A DNA stretch of 64,000 nucleotides from contig NZ_LMEW01000013.1 of the NCBI RefSeq assembly GCF_001426525.1, positions 41,960 to 105,959 of the forward strand, read 5' to 3'. Below, in pieces: positions 17,396 to 25,801 of this stretch. The notes under the pieces are model-generated. The model saw nothing but the letters and a program-made list of their open reading frames with translations, ran no database searches and was not told where the DNA came from. A program made the translations under genes and the position numbers. The stretch's first letter is position 1; each line of letters begins with the position of its first letter. This DNA comes from Massilia sp. Root133 (GTDB taxonomy: Bacteria > Pseudomonadota > Gammaproteobacteria > Burkholderiales > Burkholderiaceae_D).

Positions 17396-19318
17396 TTACG
17401 CCAGCGCGAGCCCGCCCACGAGGGTCCACGCCTGCACATGCCCCGCGCGGCGCAGGCAAAGGGCGGCCTTCGCGCTACGGTTCCCACTGCGGCAGACGAA
17501 CACGATCGGCCGGGCCGGATCGGACAGCCATGCCGGCAGGTGCTCGGCAAGGCGCGACAGCGGCACGTGGTGCGCCGCGCGGCCGTGCAAGGTGATTGCG
17601 CCGGCCGCCGCTTCGCCCGTTTCGCGCACGTCGACGAGCAGCGCGTCCGCGTGGCGGCGCAGGAACACATCCAGCGCGTCGGGATGTAGCTGGCCCGGCG
17701 CGCCGGCATCGCGCAGCGCATTCACCGTCGCCCAGGCCAGGCCGTCGACATCGGTGCCGTGGCAGATCACGGCGCCGTCATGCGCGATCTGCGCCAGGCG
17801 GGTCGCATCGATGGTGCCGAAGACCTGGCGCACGGCCGTGCGCGGCAAGCGGCCGTCTTGCGCCTCGCCCAGCAGCCAGCCGTCCGGCAGGCGGGCCAGC
17901 ACGGCGCCGCCGATGGGCATGCAGGGCGCATGGCTGCCGTCGTCCAGCGCGACGGTGGCGCGCTCCGCCGCGTCGAAGTCGGCCAGGCGCAGGCCCGCGT
18001 CGCGCGCCAGCGCGGCGATGCGTTCGACCTGTCCGGGCGGCGGATCGAGCGCGACGCAGGTTTCACCATCGAACACGATCCAGCCATGCCGCCCGTCGCC
18101 GCTGACCTGCATCACGCCGGGATGCCCACCGCTCAGCGGCGACGTGCGCAACGCCTCGCCGCAGCGGCGGATGCGCGCGCAGGCGGCGTCGACGAAGGCG
18201 TTGTCCGCGAGCGGCCCGATCGACAGGCGCACGGCGCCGCCGCTGCGCCACAGGGGCAGTCCCATCGCATCGAGGACGTAGCTGGGCGCGGCCTTGGCGG
18301 CGGAACAGGCCGAGCCCGCGCTGACGCGCAGGCCGGCCGCGTCGAACAGGTCGAGCAGGTCCTTGCTGGAGACGCCGGGCACGGCGACATTCAGCGTGGT
18401 CGGCAGGGTGTGTTCGAACGGCGCGTTGAAGACGATGCCGGGAAACGCGTCGCGCAACGCGGCCGCGAGCCGGTCGCGCATGGCCGCCAGCTCGGCGTGT
18501 GTGTGGAACGTCGTGCCCTCTTCCAGTGCGGCCAGCACGGCGCCGAGCGCAGCGATGCCGGCCATGTTTTCCGTGCCGGAGCGCTGGCCGCCTTCCTGGC
18601 CGCCGCCGATCATCAGCGGCGTGTAGGGCGCGCCGTCGCGCACGTACAGGATGCCGATGCCTTTCGGCGCGTGCAGCTTGTGACCGGAGAACGGCGCGTA
18701 ATCGATGCGCGTGTTCGCGAGATCCAGCGGCAGCTTGCCCAGCGCCTGCACGCAGTCGACCATCCAGCAGGCTTTCGATCCGCTCGCGCGCAGCACGCGC
18801 GCGATGCCGTCCAGGTCCGAGATGGCGCCCGTCTCGTTGTTGGCCGCCATCGTGCAGACCATGGCCGCGCGCGGCGCCAGGTCGCGCAGCACGTCCAGGC
18901 GGTGGCGTCCTGCTGCGTCGACGGGCAGCGGCTGCAAGGTGAGCCCCGTGCCGAGCAGGCGGTTCCAGTGCGCGAGGCTTTCCGACACGGCCTTGTGTTC
19001 GGTGGCGCCGTAGACCAGCAGGTCGCCGCAGTCTTCCCCGGCCGCGCGGCGCTCGCGCACGGCGACGAGCGCCGACAGCACGGCGGTCTGGATGCCTTCC
19101 GTGGCACCGCTCGTGAACAGCACGCGTCCCGGCCCGGCACCGAGCACGCGGCGGGCGCGCGCACGGGTCGTGTCGAGGATGCGTTTGGCGCGCAGGCCGG
19201 TGGCGTGGCTGCTGCTCGGATTGCCGAACGAGGCCTCCATCGCCTCGACCGCGGCGGCGATTGCGGAAGGCAGGACCGGCGAAGTGGCGTTTGCGTCGAG
19301 GTAGAGGTCGGGGGCCAT
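17396..19318 (-). CDS. Cysteine desulfurase (NifS/IscS-like) fused to rhodanese domain
   Basis: 640 residues. Residues 1-380 are a class V PLP enzyme: the PLP lysine lies in SGHKLHAPKG and the persulfide cysteine in SAGSACSAAK. The last 110 residues are a rhodanese-like sulfurtransferase with active-site loop VFVCRSGNRS. The 150-residue middle (VALDPPPGQVERIAALA...) faintly resembles the metallo-beta-lactamase fold of persulfide dioxygenases but lacks the HxHxDH ligands. The likely role is taking sulfur from cysteine and passing it, as persulfide, to the in-cis rhodanese. It diverges from an Lrp/AsnC regulator, which suggests amino-acid-responsive control, perhaps in cysteine breakdown. No iscU/sufE-like partner lies nearby. 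Confidence 0.85.
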   Translation of the reverse strand: MAPDLYLDANATSPVLPSAIAAAVEAMEASFGNPSSSHATGLRAKRILDTTRARARRVLGAGPGRVLFTSGATEGIQTAVLSALVAVRERRAAGEDCGDLLVYGATEHKAVSESLAHWNRLLGTGLTLQPLPVDAAGRHRLDVLRDLAPRAAMVCTMAANNETGAISDLDGIARVLRASGSKACWMVDCVQALGKLPLDLANTRIDYAPFSGHKLHAPKGIGILYVRDGAPYTPLMIGGGQEGGQRSGTENMAGIAALGAVLAALEEGTTFHTHAELAAMRDRLAAALRDAFPGIVFNAPFEHTLPTTLNVAVPGVSSKDLLDLFDAAGLRVSAGSACSAAKAAPSYVLDAMGLPLWRSGGAVRLSIGPLADNAFVDAACARIRRCGEALRTSPLSGGHPGVMQVSGDGRHGWIVFDGETCVALDPPPGQVERIAALARDAGLRLADFDAAERATVALDDGSHAPCMPIGGAVLARLPDGWLLGEAQDGRLPRTAVRQVFGTIDATRLAQIAHDGAVICHGTDVDGLAWATVNALRDAGAPGQLHPDALDVFLRRHADALLVDVRETGEAAAGAITLHGRAAHHVPLSRLAEHLPAWLSDPARPIVFVCRSGNRSAKAALCLRRAGHVQAWTLVGGLALA

Positions 19319-19461
19319 AAAATAATTGCTAAAAGTCCAAAAATAAATGCGCCAGCAGCGCGATTGTTGAGTAATATGTTACGGTTAGGTGCCGAAAATG
19401 ACGTACTAAAGAATCTTTGATTTTTCCTGCGCTGAAGAACGAACATTCTAGAGACCGTGCG

Positions 19462-19956
19462 ATGGACAAGATGAATTCACTCGACAAATACGACTGCGCG
19501 ATCCTGGCCGCCCTGCAGGCCGACGCCACGCTGTCGATTTCCGGCCTGAGCGAAAAGGTCGGGCTCTCCAGCACCCCCTGCTGGAAACGCGTCAAACGCC
19601 TGGAGGAAGAGGGATACATCGAGAGCCGGGTCAGCATCGTCAACCGGCACAAGGTCGGCCTGCCCGTGACGGTATTCGTCAGCGTGCGCACCAACGAGCA
19701 CGACGAAAAATGGCTGGAGCGCTTCGCCTCCGCCGTCATCGCGCTGCCGGAAGTCCTGGAATTCCACCGCATGAGCGGCGACGTCGACTACCTGCTCAAG
19801 GTCGTCACGACCGACATCGACGGCTACGACCGTTTCTACAAAAAGCTGATCCGCACCGCGCAGCTGTCCGGCGTCTCCTCCGCGTTCTCGATGGAGCAGA
19901 TCAAGTGCACCACCGCGCTGCCGCTGGAACTGATCACGCACGGGCTGCCCGCCTGA
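19462..19956 (+). CDS. Lrp/AsnC family transcriptional regulator
   Basis: 164 residues: an N-terminal winged helix (residues 6-55, with the family signature GLSSTPCWKRVKRLE) and a C-terminal RAM ligand-binding domain with VLEFHRMSGDVDYLL. It is divergent from the cysteine desulfurase-rhodanese gene with 143 bases between starts, the classic layout for a local regulator. Enteric DecR (YbaO), of the same family, controls cysteine detoxification, so a cysteine-sensing role is plausible but inferred. ATG 19462 is used; ATG 19471 three codons later is possible. The Shine-Dalgarno is weak. Confidence 0.85.
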   Translation: MDKMNSLDKYDCAILAALQADATLSISGLSEKVGLSSTPCWKRVKRLEEEGYIESRVSIVNRHKVGLPVTVFVSVRTNEHDEKWLERFASAVIALPEVLEFHRMSGDVDYLLKVVTTDIDGYDRFYKKLIRTAQLSGVSSAFSMEQIKCTTALPLELITHGLPA

Positions 19957-20019
19957 AGTTTGCTCATCGCGCCGATCATGCGATGATGGCGGCCGTTGAA
20001 TAACAACGGAGACAACGGA

Positions 20020-21153
20020 ATGGCATCAACCATCAAGACCCTGGCGCTGGCGGCGATCCTGCTCGCGACCGGGACCACCGCGCTCGCCCAGGACCAGGTC
20101 GTGCGCATCGGCGTGAGCGGCCCGCTGTCGGGTTCCAACGCCTTCGCCGGCAAGGACGACGAGAACGGCGTGCGCCTCGCGGTCGAGGAACTCAACGCGC
20201 AAAAGCTCAAGGTGGGCGGCAAGACGCTGAAATTCGAACTGCTGTCGGAAGACGACCAGGGCGACCCGAAAGCCGGCGTGAGCGTGGCGCAGAAGTTCGC
20301 CGACGCCGGCGTCAAGTTCGTGCTCGGCCCGTACAACTCGGGCGTGGCGATCCCCGCCTCGCGCGTCTACAACGATGCCGGCATCCTGATGTCGACCGTG
20401 GGCACGAGCCCCAAGATCACGCAGGCGCGCTACCCGAACGTGTTCCGCATCGTCGCCAGCGATGCCCAGGTGGGCGCATCGATGGCGTCGTACGCCGCCA
20501 GGGAACTCAAGATCAAGACGGTGGGCGTGATCGACGACCGCACCGCGTTCGGCCAGGGCATCGCCGACGAATTCGCGAAGCAGGCGCGCGCCTCGGGCGT
20601 GACCGTCGTCGGCCGCGAATTCACCAACGACAAGGCGAGCGATTTCTCCGCCATCCTGACCGCGTTCCGCGCGAAGAAAGTGGACGCCATCTTCTTCGGC
20701 GGCTATGCGCCGCAGGGCGCCCCGATGGCGCGCCAGATGAAGCAGCTGGGCATGGCGAACGTGCGCCTGCTGGGCGGCGACACGCTGTGCAGCCCCGAGA
20801 TGGCCAAGCTGGGCGGCGATGCCGTCGGCGAGAACGTGATGTGCGCGCAGGCCGGCGCGACGCTCGACAAGCAGGCCAACGGCCCCGCGTTCAAGGCGCG
20901 ATACAAACAGCGCTACCAGCGCGACCCGGACGTGTACGCGCCCGCGTTCTACGACCAGACGATGTTCATCGCCCGCGCCATGCAGGCCGCGAACACGACG
21001 GACGCCGCGGCCGTCGGCAAGCAGCTGCACACGATGAGCTACCAGGGCGTGGCCGGCACGTACGGCTACGATGCGAGCGGCAACCTGAAGAAGACGGCCG
21101 TCACGGTCTACACGTTCAAGGGCGGGCAACTGGCGCCGCTGGCCAATTATTAA
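20020..21153 (+). CDS. Periplasmic LIV-type amino-acid binding protein
   Basis: 377 residues with a signal peptide (ALAQ|DQ). The mature protein matches branched-chain amino acid ABC transporter binding proteins (LivJ/LivK, PF13458-type) from IGVSGPLSGSN onward. The ATG at 20020 has a well-placed GGAGA. No permease or ATPase genes are adjacent, so it must serve a transporter encoded elsewhere. Nearness to the Lrp/AsnC regulator fits amino-acid control. Ligand identity cannot be inferred. Confidence 0.88.
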   Translation: MASTIKTLALAAILLATGTTALAQDQVVRIGVSGPLSGSNAFAGKDDENGVRLAVEELNAQKLKVGGKTLKFELLSEDDQGDPKAGVSVAQKFADAGVKFVLGPYNSGVAIPASRVYNDAGILMSTVGTSPKITQARYPNVFRIVASDAQVGASMASYAARELKIKTVGVIDDRTAFGQGIADEFAKQARASGVTVVGREFTNDKASDFSAILTAFRAKKVDAIFFGGYAPQGAPMARQMKQLGMANVRLLGGDTLCSPEMAKLGGDAVGENVMCAQAGATLDKQANGPAFKARYKQRYQRDPDVYAPAFYDQTMFIARAMQAANTTDAAAVGKQLHTMSYQGVAGTYGYDASGNLKKTAVTVYTFKGGQLAPLANY

Positions 21154-21231
21154 AGATCGCCCGTAAAGACTGGGCCTCGGGCGGTGCCGGGAGTATCCTT
21201 GGCGCCGCTTCCTTTACATCGTTCAAACATC

Positions 21232-23040
21232 ATGAAACAGACCCTTACCCTGGGCACCCTCGCCGCCGCCTGCCTCATCGCCTGCGCGCCGGCCCTCGCC
21301 GCCGACACCGCGGCCAAGCCCACGGCCGGCGCCACGAACGCCAGCGCCGCATCGAAACAGCTGAACAAACTGGCCGACGACTACTGGGACGCCGAAGCGC
21401 GCTTCGATCCCGTCGCCGCCGGCGAAAGCGGCGACAACCGCTTCCCCGACCAGATCGGCATGACAATCGCACCGAAGAACATCGCCCACCAGTACGCGTT
21501 GTACAAGGGCTACCTGAAACGCCTGCACGCGATCCCGCGCGACGGCTTGTCCCAGCGCGACCAGACGAGCTACGACATCCTCGACTACGAGCTCAAGACC
21601 GCGCTGCGCTTCGAGCCGTTCCCCGAGTACCTGCTGCCGCTGGACCAGATGGACGCGCTGCCGATCACGCTCGCGAACTACAGCAGCGGCCAGCAGGCGC
21701 AGTCGCTGGTCACCGTGAAGGATTACCAGGCCTACCTGAGCCGCCTGAACCAGCTCGGTCCGTGGATCGACCAGGCCATCGCCAACATGCGCGAAGGGAT
21801 GAAGCGCGGGATCGTGCAGCCGAAGGCGATCATGGAATCCGCCCTGCCCCAGTTCAAGCAGCTGGTCGCCGCCAAGGCCGAGGACAGCATCTATTACTCG
21901 CCCGTGAAGAACTTCCCGGCCGCGTTTTCGGATGCCGACAGGAAGAAGCTGACGGCCGCGTATCGCAGCACCATAGCCGGCAAGCTGAATCCCGCATTGA
22001 AGCGCCTGGCCGACTTCATCGAGCACGACTACCTGCCGGCCTGCCGCACGAGCACGGGCTGGAGCGCGCTGCCGCAGGGGATGGACTGGTATCTCGCGCG
22101 CGTCGCGAGCCAGACGACGACCGACCTGCAGCCGGAACAGATCCACCAGATCGGCTTGCGGGAAGTCGCGCGCATCCAGGGCGAGTTCGCGCGCATCGGT
22201 CCGAAGATGGGCTACGACGGCCCGCCGGCCGGCCTGCCGGTGTGGGTGTCGGAGCAGGCGAAGTACAAGCCGTTCAAGACCGAGGGCGAGATCATCGACG
22301 TCTACCGCCACCTGAACACGGTGCTGCAGGCGAAGCTGCCGGCGCTGTTCTCGCTGCGGCCGAAGACGCCGCTCGACCTGCGCCTGGAACCGGAACTGTC
22401 GCGCGCGACCGCGTCCGACCACTACACGCCGCCGGCCGTGGACGGCTCGCGTCCGGGCGTGTTCTGGTCCGTCGTGAACGACCCGAAGCAGTACGGCAGC
22501 ACGGGCATGGTCACGCTGTTCCTGCACGAGGGCCAGCCGGGTCACCACTTCCACATCGCGCTGATGCAGGAACTGGGCCTGCCGAACTTCCGCAAGTTCG
22601 GCGGCAACAACGCGTTCACGGAAGGCTGGGCGCTGTACGCCGAGACGCTGGGCAAGGAGATGGGCCTGTTCGACAAGCCCGAGGATTACTTCGGCCACCT
22701 GAACGACGAGATGCTGCGCGCCGTGCGCCTCGTCGTCGACACGGGCATGCACGCGAAGGGCTGGACGCGCGAGCAGTCGATCCAGTACATGCGCGAGACG
22801 CTGGGCTACACGGAAGCGGACGCGCGCAATGCGACGGAACGCTACATGGCGTGGCCGGCGCAGGCACTGGGCTACAAGATCGGCGCGCTGAAGATCCAGG
22901 AACTGCGCGCCCGCGCGGAAAAGGAACTCGGCCCGAAATTCAGCCTGCCGAAGTTCCACGAGATCGTGCTGGGCGAAGGCACGCTGCCGCTGGCGCTGCT
23001 GGAAAAGAAGGTCGATCGCTGGATCGCCGAGAGCAAGTAA
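21232..23040 (+). CDS. Exported DUF885 family protein (putative metallopeptidase)
   Basis: 602 residues. The signal region contains an LIAC lipobox (Cys18) as well as an ALA|AD site, so lipid anchoring is possible. The core is DUF885, a family related to M3/M32-like zinc peptidases; the expected metal motif is visible as LHEGQPGHHFH, with a distal Glu candidate in NAFTEGWALYAE. The ATG at 21232 starts the signal peptide. Gene order gives no substrate. Its stop abuts the convergent histidine kinase gene directly. Confidence 0.8.
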   Translation: MKQTLTLGTLAAACLIACAPALAADTAAKPTAGATNASAASKQLNKLADDYWDAEARFDPVAAGESGDNRFPDQIGMTIAPKNIAHQYALYKGYLKRLHAIPRDGLSQRDQTSYDILDYELKTALRFEPFPEYLLPLDQMDALPITLANYSSGQQAQSLVTVKDYQAYLSRLNQLGPWIDQAIANMREGMKRGIVQPKAIMESALPQFKQLVAAKAEDSIYYSPVKNFPAAFSDADRKKLTAAYRSTIAGKLNPALKRLADFIEHDYLPACRTSTGWSALPQGMDWYLARVASQTTTDLQPEQIHQIGLREVARIQGEFARIGPKMGYDGPPAGLPVWVSEQAKYKPFKTEGEIIDVYRHLNTVLQAKLPALFSLRPKTPLDLRLEPELSRATASDHYTPPAVDGSRPGVFWSVVNDPKQYGSTGMVTLFLHEGQPGHHFHIALMQELGLPNFRKFGGNNAFTEGWALYAETLGKEMGLFDKPEDYFGHLNDEMLRAVRLVVDTGMHAKGWTREQSIQYMRETLGYTEADARNATERYMAWPAQALGYKIGALKIQELRARAEKELGPKFSLPKFHEIVLGEGTLPLALLEKKVDRWIAESK

Positions 23041-24372
23041 TCACCCGAACGTGACGGCGACGGCCAATCCGCCCAGCCGTTCCGAGCGCCGCACCGCGAC
23101 CCGTGCGCCATGCACGGCCGCGATGCGGCGCACGATCGACCATCCGAGTCCGCTGCCGGCCGCGCCGTTGCCGGCTACGCGATAAAACCGTTCGCCGAGC
23201 CGCGCCAGGTCGGCGTCGGCCAGGCCCGCGCCGCCATCCTCGACGTCGAGCACGACCTCATCCCCTTCCCGATGCAGATACACGCCGATGGCGGCCCCCG
23301 GCGGCGCATAACGCACCGCGTTGTCGACCAGGTTGCGGACCAGGACCGCCAGCAGCAGCGCATTCCCGCGCACGACGTACGTCCCCTGCGCATCCAGCTC
23401 GAGCCGCTGCGCCTTCGCCAGCGCGGCCGGCGCCAGCTCGGCCATCACGCCGCGCGTGACGCCCCCCAGTTCGACGCCGGCCATCTCGGGCGCCTGCGCG
23501 GACTCGACGCGGGCCAGCGTCAGCAGCTGGTCGATCAGGCGCGCCGCGCGGTCGCAGCCGGCGAGCAGCCCGTCCAGCGCGTGCGCGCGGGTCGCATCGT
23601 CCGTCGCGGCCTGCGCCACCTGCGCCTGCATGCGGATGGCCGCGACCGGCGTGCGCAACTCGTGCGCCGCGTCCGCCGTGAAGCGCCGCTCGTTCGCCAG
23701 CAGGTCGGCGATGCGTCCGAGCAGACCGTTGAGCGACGCGGCGAGCGGCAGCATTTCCGCGCTCATGCCATCGAGCGCGACGGGGTCCAGCGCGTCCGGA
23801 CGGCGCGCCGCCAGCGTGCGTCCCATCCGGCGCAGCGGCGCGAGGCCGCGCCGCACGGTCCACCACGTCGCGAGCCCCAGCACGGGCAGCGCGAGCGCGA
23901 GCGGCCACGACACGCCGCGCAGCACCGCGGCCAGGATCTCGCCGCGCGCATCGAGCCGCTCGCCGACATACACCTGGCGCCGGCGCGCGGGATCATAGGC
24001 GGCGAACACGCGCCAGCGCGCGCCCGGCGCATCGACGAACGCGAAGCCGTCGCGCCGCGCGGCGGGACCGAACGGCAGCGCGGGCGCGTTGGCGGAACGC
24101 AGGACGAGGCGGCCATCGCGCCACACCTGGAAGGCGACGCGCGGCGCATAGCGATGGAGGATCGGCGCGTCGGGCGCCGCGACGTCCTCGTCGGCATCCG
24201 CGTCCTGCACGAGCAGCAGCGATGCCGACTGCGCGAGGTGCGCGTCGAGCAGTTCGTCCAGTTCGTGGCGCGTGTCGGACAGGGTCAGCGCGAGCGTCGC
24301 GGCCCACAGCGCCGCGAGCACGCCGAACATCAGCCCGAGCAGGCGGACCTGCAGCGAGGGGCCGCGACTCAT
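23041..24372 (-). CDS. Sensor histidine kinase, QseC/PmrB type
   Basis: 443 residues: transmembrane segment 1 (residues 8-30), a periplasmic sensor of about 120 residues, transmembrane segment 2 (about 150-172), HAMP-like linker, HisKA with phospho-acceptor His237 (FTADAAHELRTP), and an ATPase domain with N box NLVDNAVRYA and G-box GSGLGWSIV. It overlaps the response regulator gene by four bases and forms an operon with it and the cytochrome b561 gene. The acidic periplasmic stretch DADADED could bind metal ions, as in PmrB/QseC-type sensors; this is inference. Confidence 0.88.
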   Translation of the reverse strand: MSRGPSLQVRLLGLMFGVLAALWAATLALTLSDTRHELDELLDAHLAQSASLLLVQDADADEDVAAPDAPILHRYAPRVAFQVWRDGRLVLRSANAPALPFGPAARRDGFAFVDAPGARWRVFAAYDPARRRQVYVGERLDARGEILAAVLRGVSWPLALALPVLGLATWWTVRRGLAPLRRMGRTLAARRPDALDPVALDGMSAEMLPLAASLNGLLGRIADLLANERRFTADAAHELRTPVAAIRMQAQVAQAATDDATRAHALDGLLAGCDRAARLIDQLLTLARVESAQAPEMAGVELGGVTRGVMAELAPAALAKAQRLELDAQGTYVVRGNALLLAVLVRNLVDNAVRYAPPGAAIGVYLHREGDEVVLDVEDGGAGLADADLARLGERFYRVAGNGAAGSGLGWSIVRRIAAVHGARVAVRRSERLGGLAVAVTFG

Positions 24373-25037
24373 GGCGCAGCGGGATCGCGCAGCACGTAGC
24401 CGACGCCGCGGACCGTCTGGATCAACGCGCTCCCCAGCTTGCGCCGCAGGTTGTGGACGTGCACCTCGACGGCGTTGCTCTCCACTTCCTGGCCCCAGCT
24501 GTACAGGTGCTGTTCCAGCTGTTCGCGCGTCAGCACGCGGTTGGTATTCAGCATCAGCGCATGCAGCAGGTCGAATTCGCGCGTCGACAGCGTCACCGTC
24601 GTGCCGTCCTTGCGCACGGTGCGGGCGGCGGGATCGAGTTCGACGTCGCCCGCGCGCAGGCGGTCGCGCGGCTGGCCATGCGCGCGCCGCACGAGGGCGC
24701 GCAGGCGCGCGGCCAGTTCGTGCAGGTCGACGGGCTTGACCACGTAGTCGTCGGCGCCGGCGTCGAGGCCGCGGATGCGGTCCGGCACGGCGTCGCGCGC
24801 GGTCAGCACGAGCACGGGCGTGGCCAGCCCGGCGGCGCGCACGGCCGCCAGCACGTCCATGCCGTCCCGGCGTGGCAGGCCCAGGTCGAGCACGGCCGCC
24901 GCGTAGTCCTGCGCGCGCAGTTCGCGCTCGGCCGCATCGCCGCTCTGCACCCAGTCGACCTGGAAGCCGAGCTGGCGCAGCCCGGCGCGCAGGCCGTCGC
25001 CGAGCAGGGGATCGTCTTCCGCGAGAAGGATGTGCAT
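24369..25037 (-). CDS. OmpR-type response regulator, QseB/PmrA-like
   Basis: 222 residues: receiver domain with acidic pocket EDD (residues 7-9) and phospho-acceptor Asp51, conserved Lys near 101 (VVKPVDL), then an OmpR/PhoB winged helix (STREFDLLHALM ... VHVHNLRRKLG). Overall it is closest in pattern to QseB/PmrA regulators. It is cotranscribed with the kinase (4-base overlap) and lies 24 bases after the cytochrome gene. A PmrA/QseB-like box upstream of the cytochrome gene is a good candidate for its own target. Confidence 0.9.
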   Translation of the reverse strand: MHILLAEDDPLLGDGLRAGLRQLGFQVDWVQSGDAAERELRAQDYAAAVLDLGLPRRDGMDVLAAVRAAGLATPVLVLTARDAVPDRIRGLDAGADDYVVKPVDLHELAARLRALVRRAHGQPRDRLRAGDVELDPAARTVRKDGTTVTLSTREFDLLHALMLNTNRVLTREQLEQHLYSWGQEVESNAVEVHVHNLRRKLGSALIQTVRGVGYVLRDPAAP

Positions 25038-25061
25038 GCGCTCATTCTCCCACGCGGCGGG

Positions 25062-25724
25062 TCAGTCGTCACCGTCTTCGCCATGGGCCTCGGCCACCGC
25101 GACGGCGCCCAGGCCAGCGGCCGGATGGCTCAGCTGCCAGCCCCAGAACCCGAGCACGGCCGCCAGCAGCACGATGCCGATACCGCGCCGGGGCGTGGCG
25201 ATGCCGTCGGCGGGCGCACCGCGCTTGCGGCCGCTGAACATGGCCGCGACGAGGTTCTCGCGATGCAGCCAGCCCGACACGACGACCGCCGCCACGTGCA
25301 GCCCGACGAGGCCCAGCATCAGGTTCGCCAGCACTTCGTGCAGATCTTCGTACGCGTCGCCCAGCGTGTACGTCGCCAGGCCGGCGGCGGCGGCCGTCAC
25401 GGCCAGCGCCAGCAGGGCCACGATCGCAAGGCCGCCGGCGGGATTGTGGCCGAGGTAGTGCTGCGGCTGGCCGCGTACGAGGCCGCCGAGATAGCGCATG
25501 GCGGCGCGCGGCCCGCGCACGAAATCGCCGAAGCGGGCGTGGCGCGTGCCGACGAGGCCCCACGCGACGCGCAGGACGGCCAGCGCCAGCACGGTGCAGC
25601 CGAGTGTCACGTGCACCAGCATCCAGCGCTCGTGGCCGGCCGTCAGCCAGGCGCCGGCAAAGCTGGCCGCCAGCAGCCAGTGGAATATGCGGACCGGCAG
25701 GTCCCACACAAGAACGTTTTTCAT
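25062..25724 (-). CDS. Cytochrome b561 family membrane protein
   Basis: 220 residues with about four or five membrane segments. Histidines at the ends of helices (RIFHWLL, WMLVHVTLG, DLHEVLAN, GLHVAAVV) are suited to bind two b-type haems, as in prokaryotic cytochrome b561 and hydrogenase-type cytochrome b. The C-terminus has a further hydrophobic helix and an acidic tail. A perfect AGGAGG five bases before the ATG indicates strong translation. It heads an operon with a QseB/QseC-like pair. Confidence 0.85.
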   Translation of the reverse strand: MKNVLVWDLPVRIFHWLLAASFAGAWLTAGHERWMLVHVTLGCTVLALAVLRVAWGLVGTRHARFGDFVRGPRAAMRYLGGLVRGQPQHYLGHNPAGGLAIVALLALAVTAAAAGLATYTLGDAYEDLHEVLANLMLGLVGLHVAAVVVSGWLHRENLVAAMFSGRKRGAPADGIATPRRGIGIVLLAAVLGFWGWQLSHPAAGLGAVAVAEAHGEDGDD

Positions 25725-25781
25725 GCTTGCCTCCTGATCGATGGGCCGGACATCTCCCGACCCTCATCATCGGCAAGCCTG

Positions 25782-25798
25782 CTTAAGGTTTTCTTATC
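25782..25798. promoter_or_regulatory. PmrA/QseB-type box upstream of cytochrome b561 operon
   Basis: CTTAAG-GTTTT-CTTATC matches the PmrA/QseB consensus of two YTTAAK half-sites separated by five bases at 10 or 11 of 12 positions. It lies 58 bases upstream of the cytochrome start, in the only gap from which that operon can be transcribed. Confidence 0.6.
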
Positions 25799-25801
25799 GC
25801 C

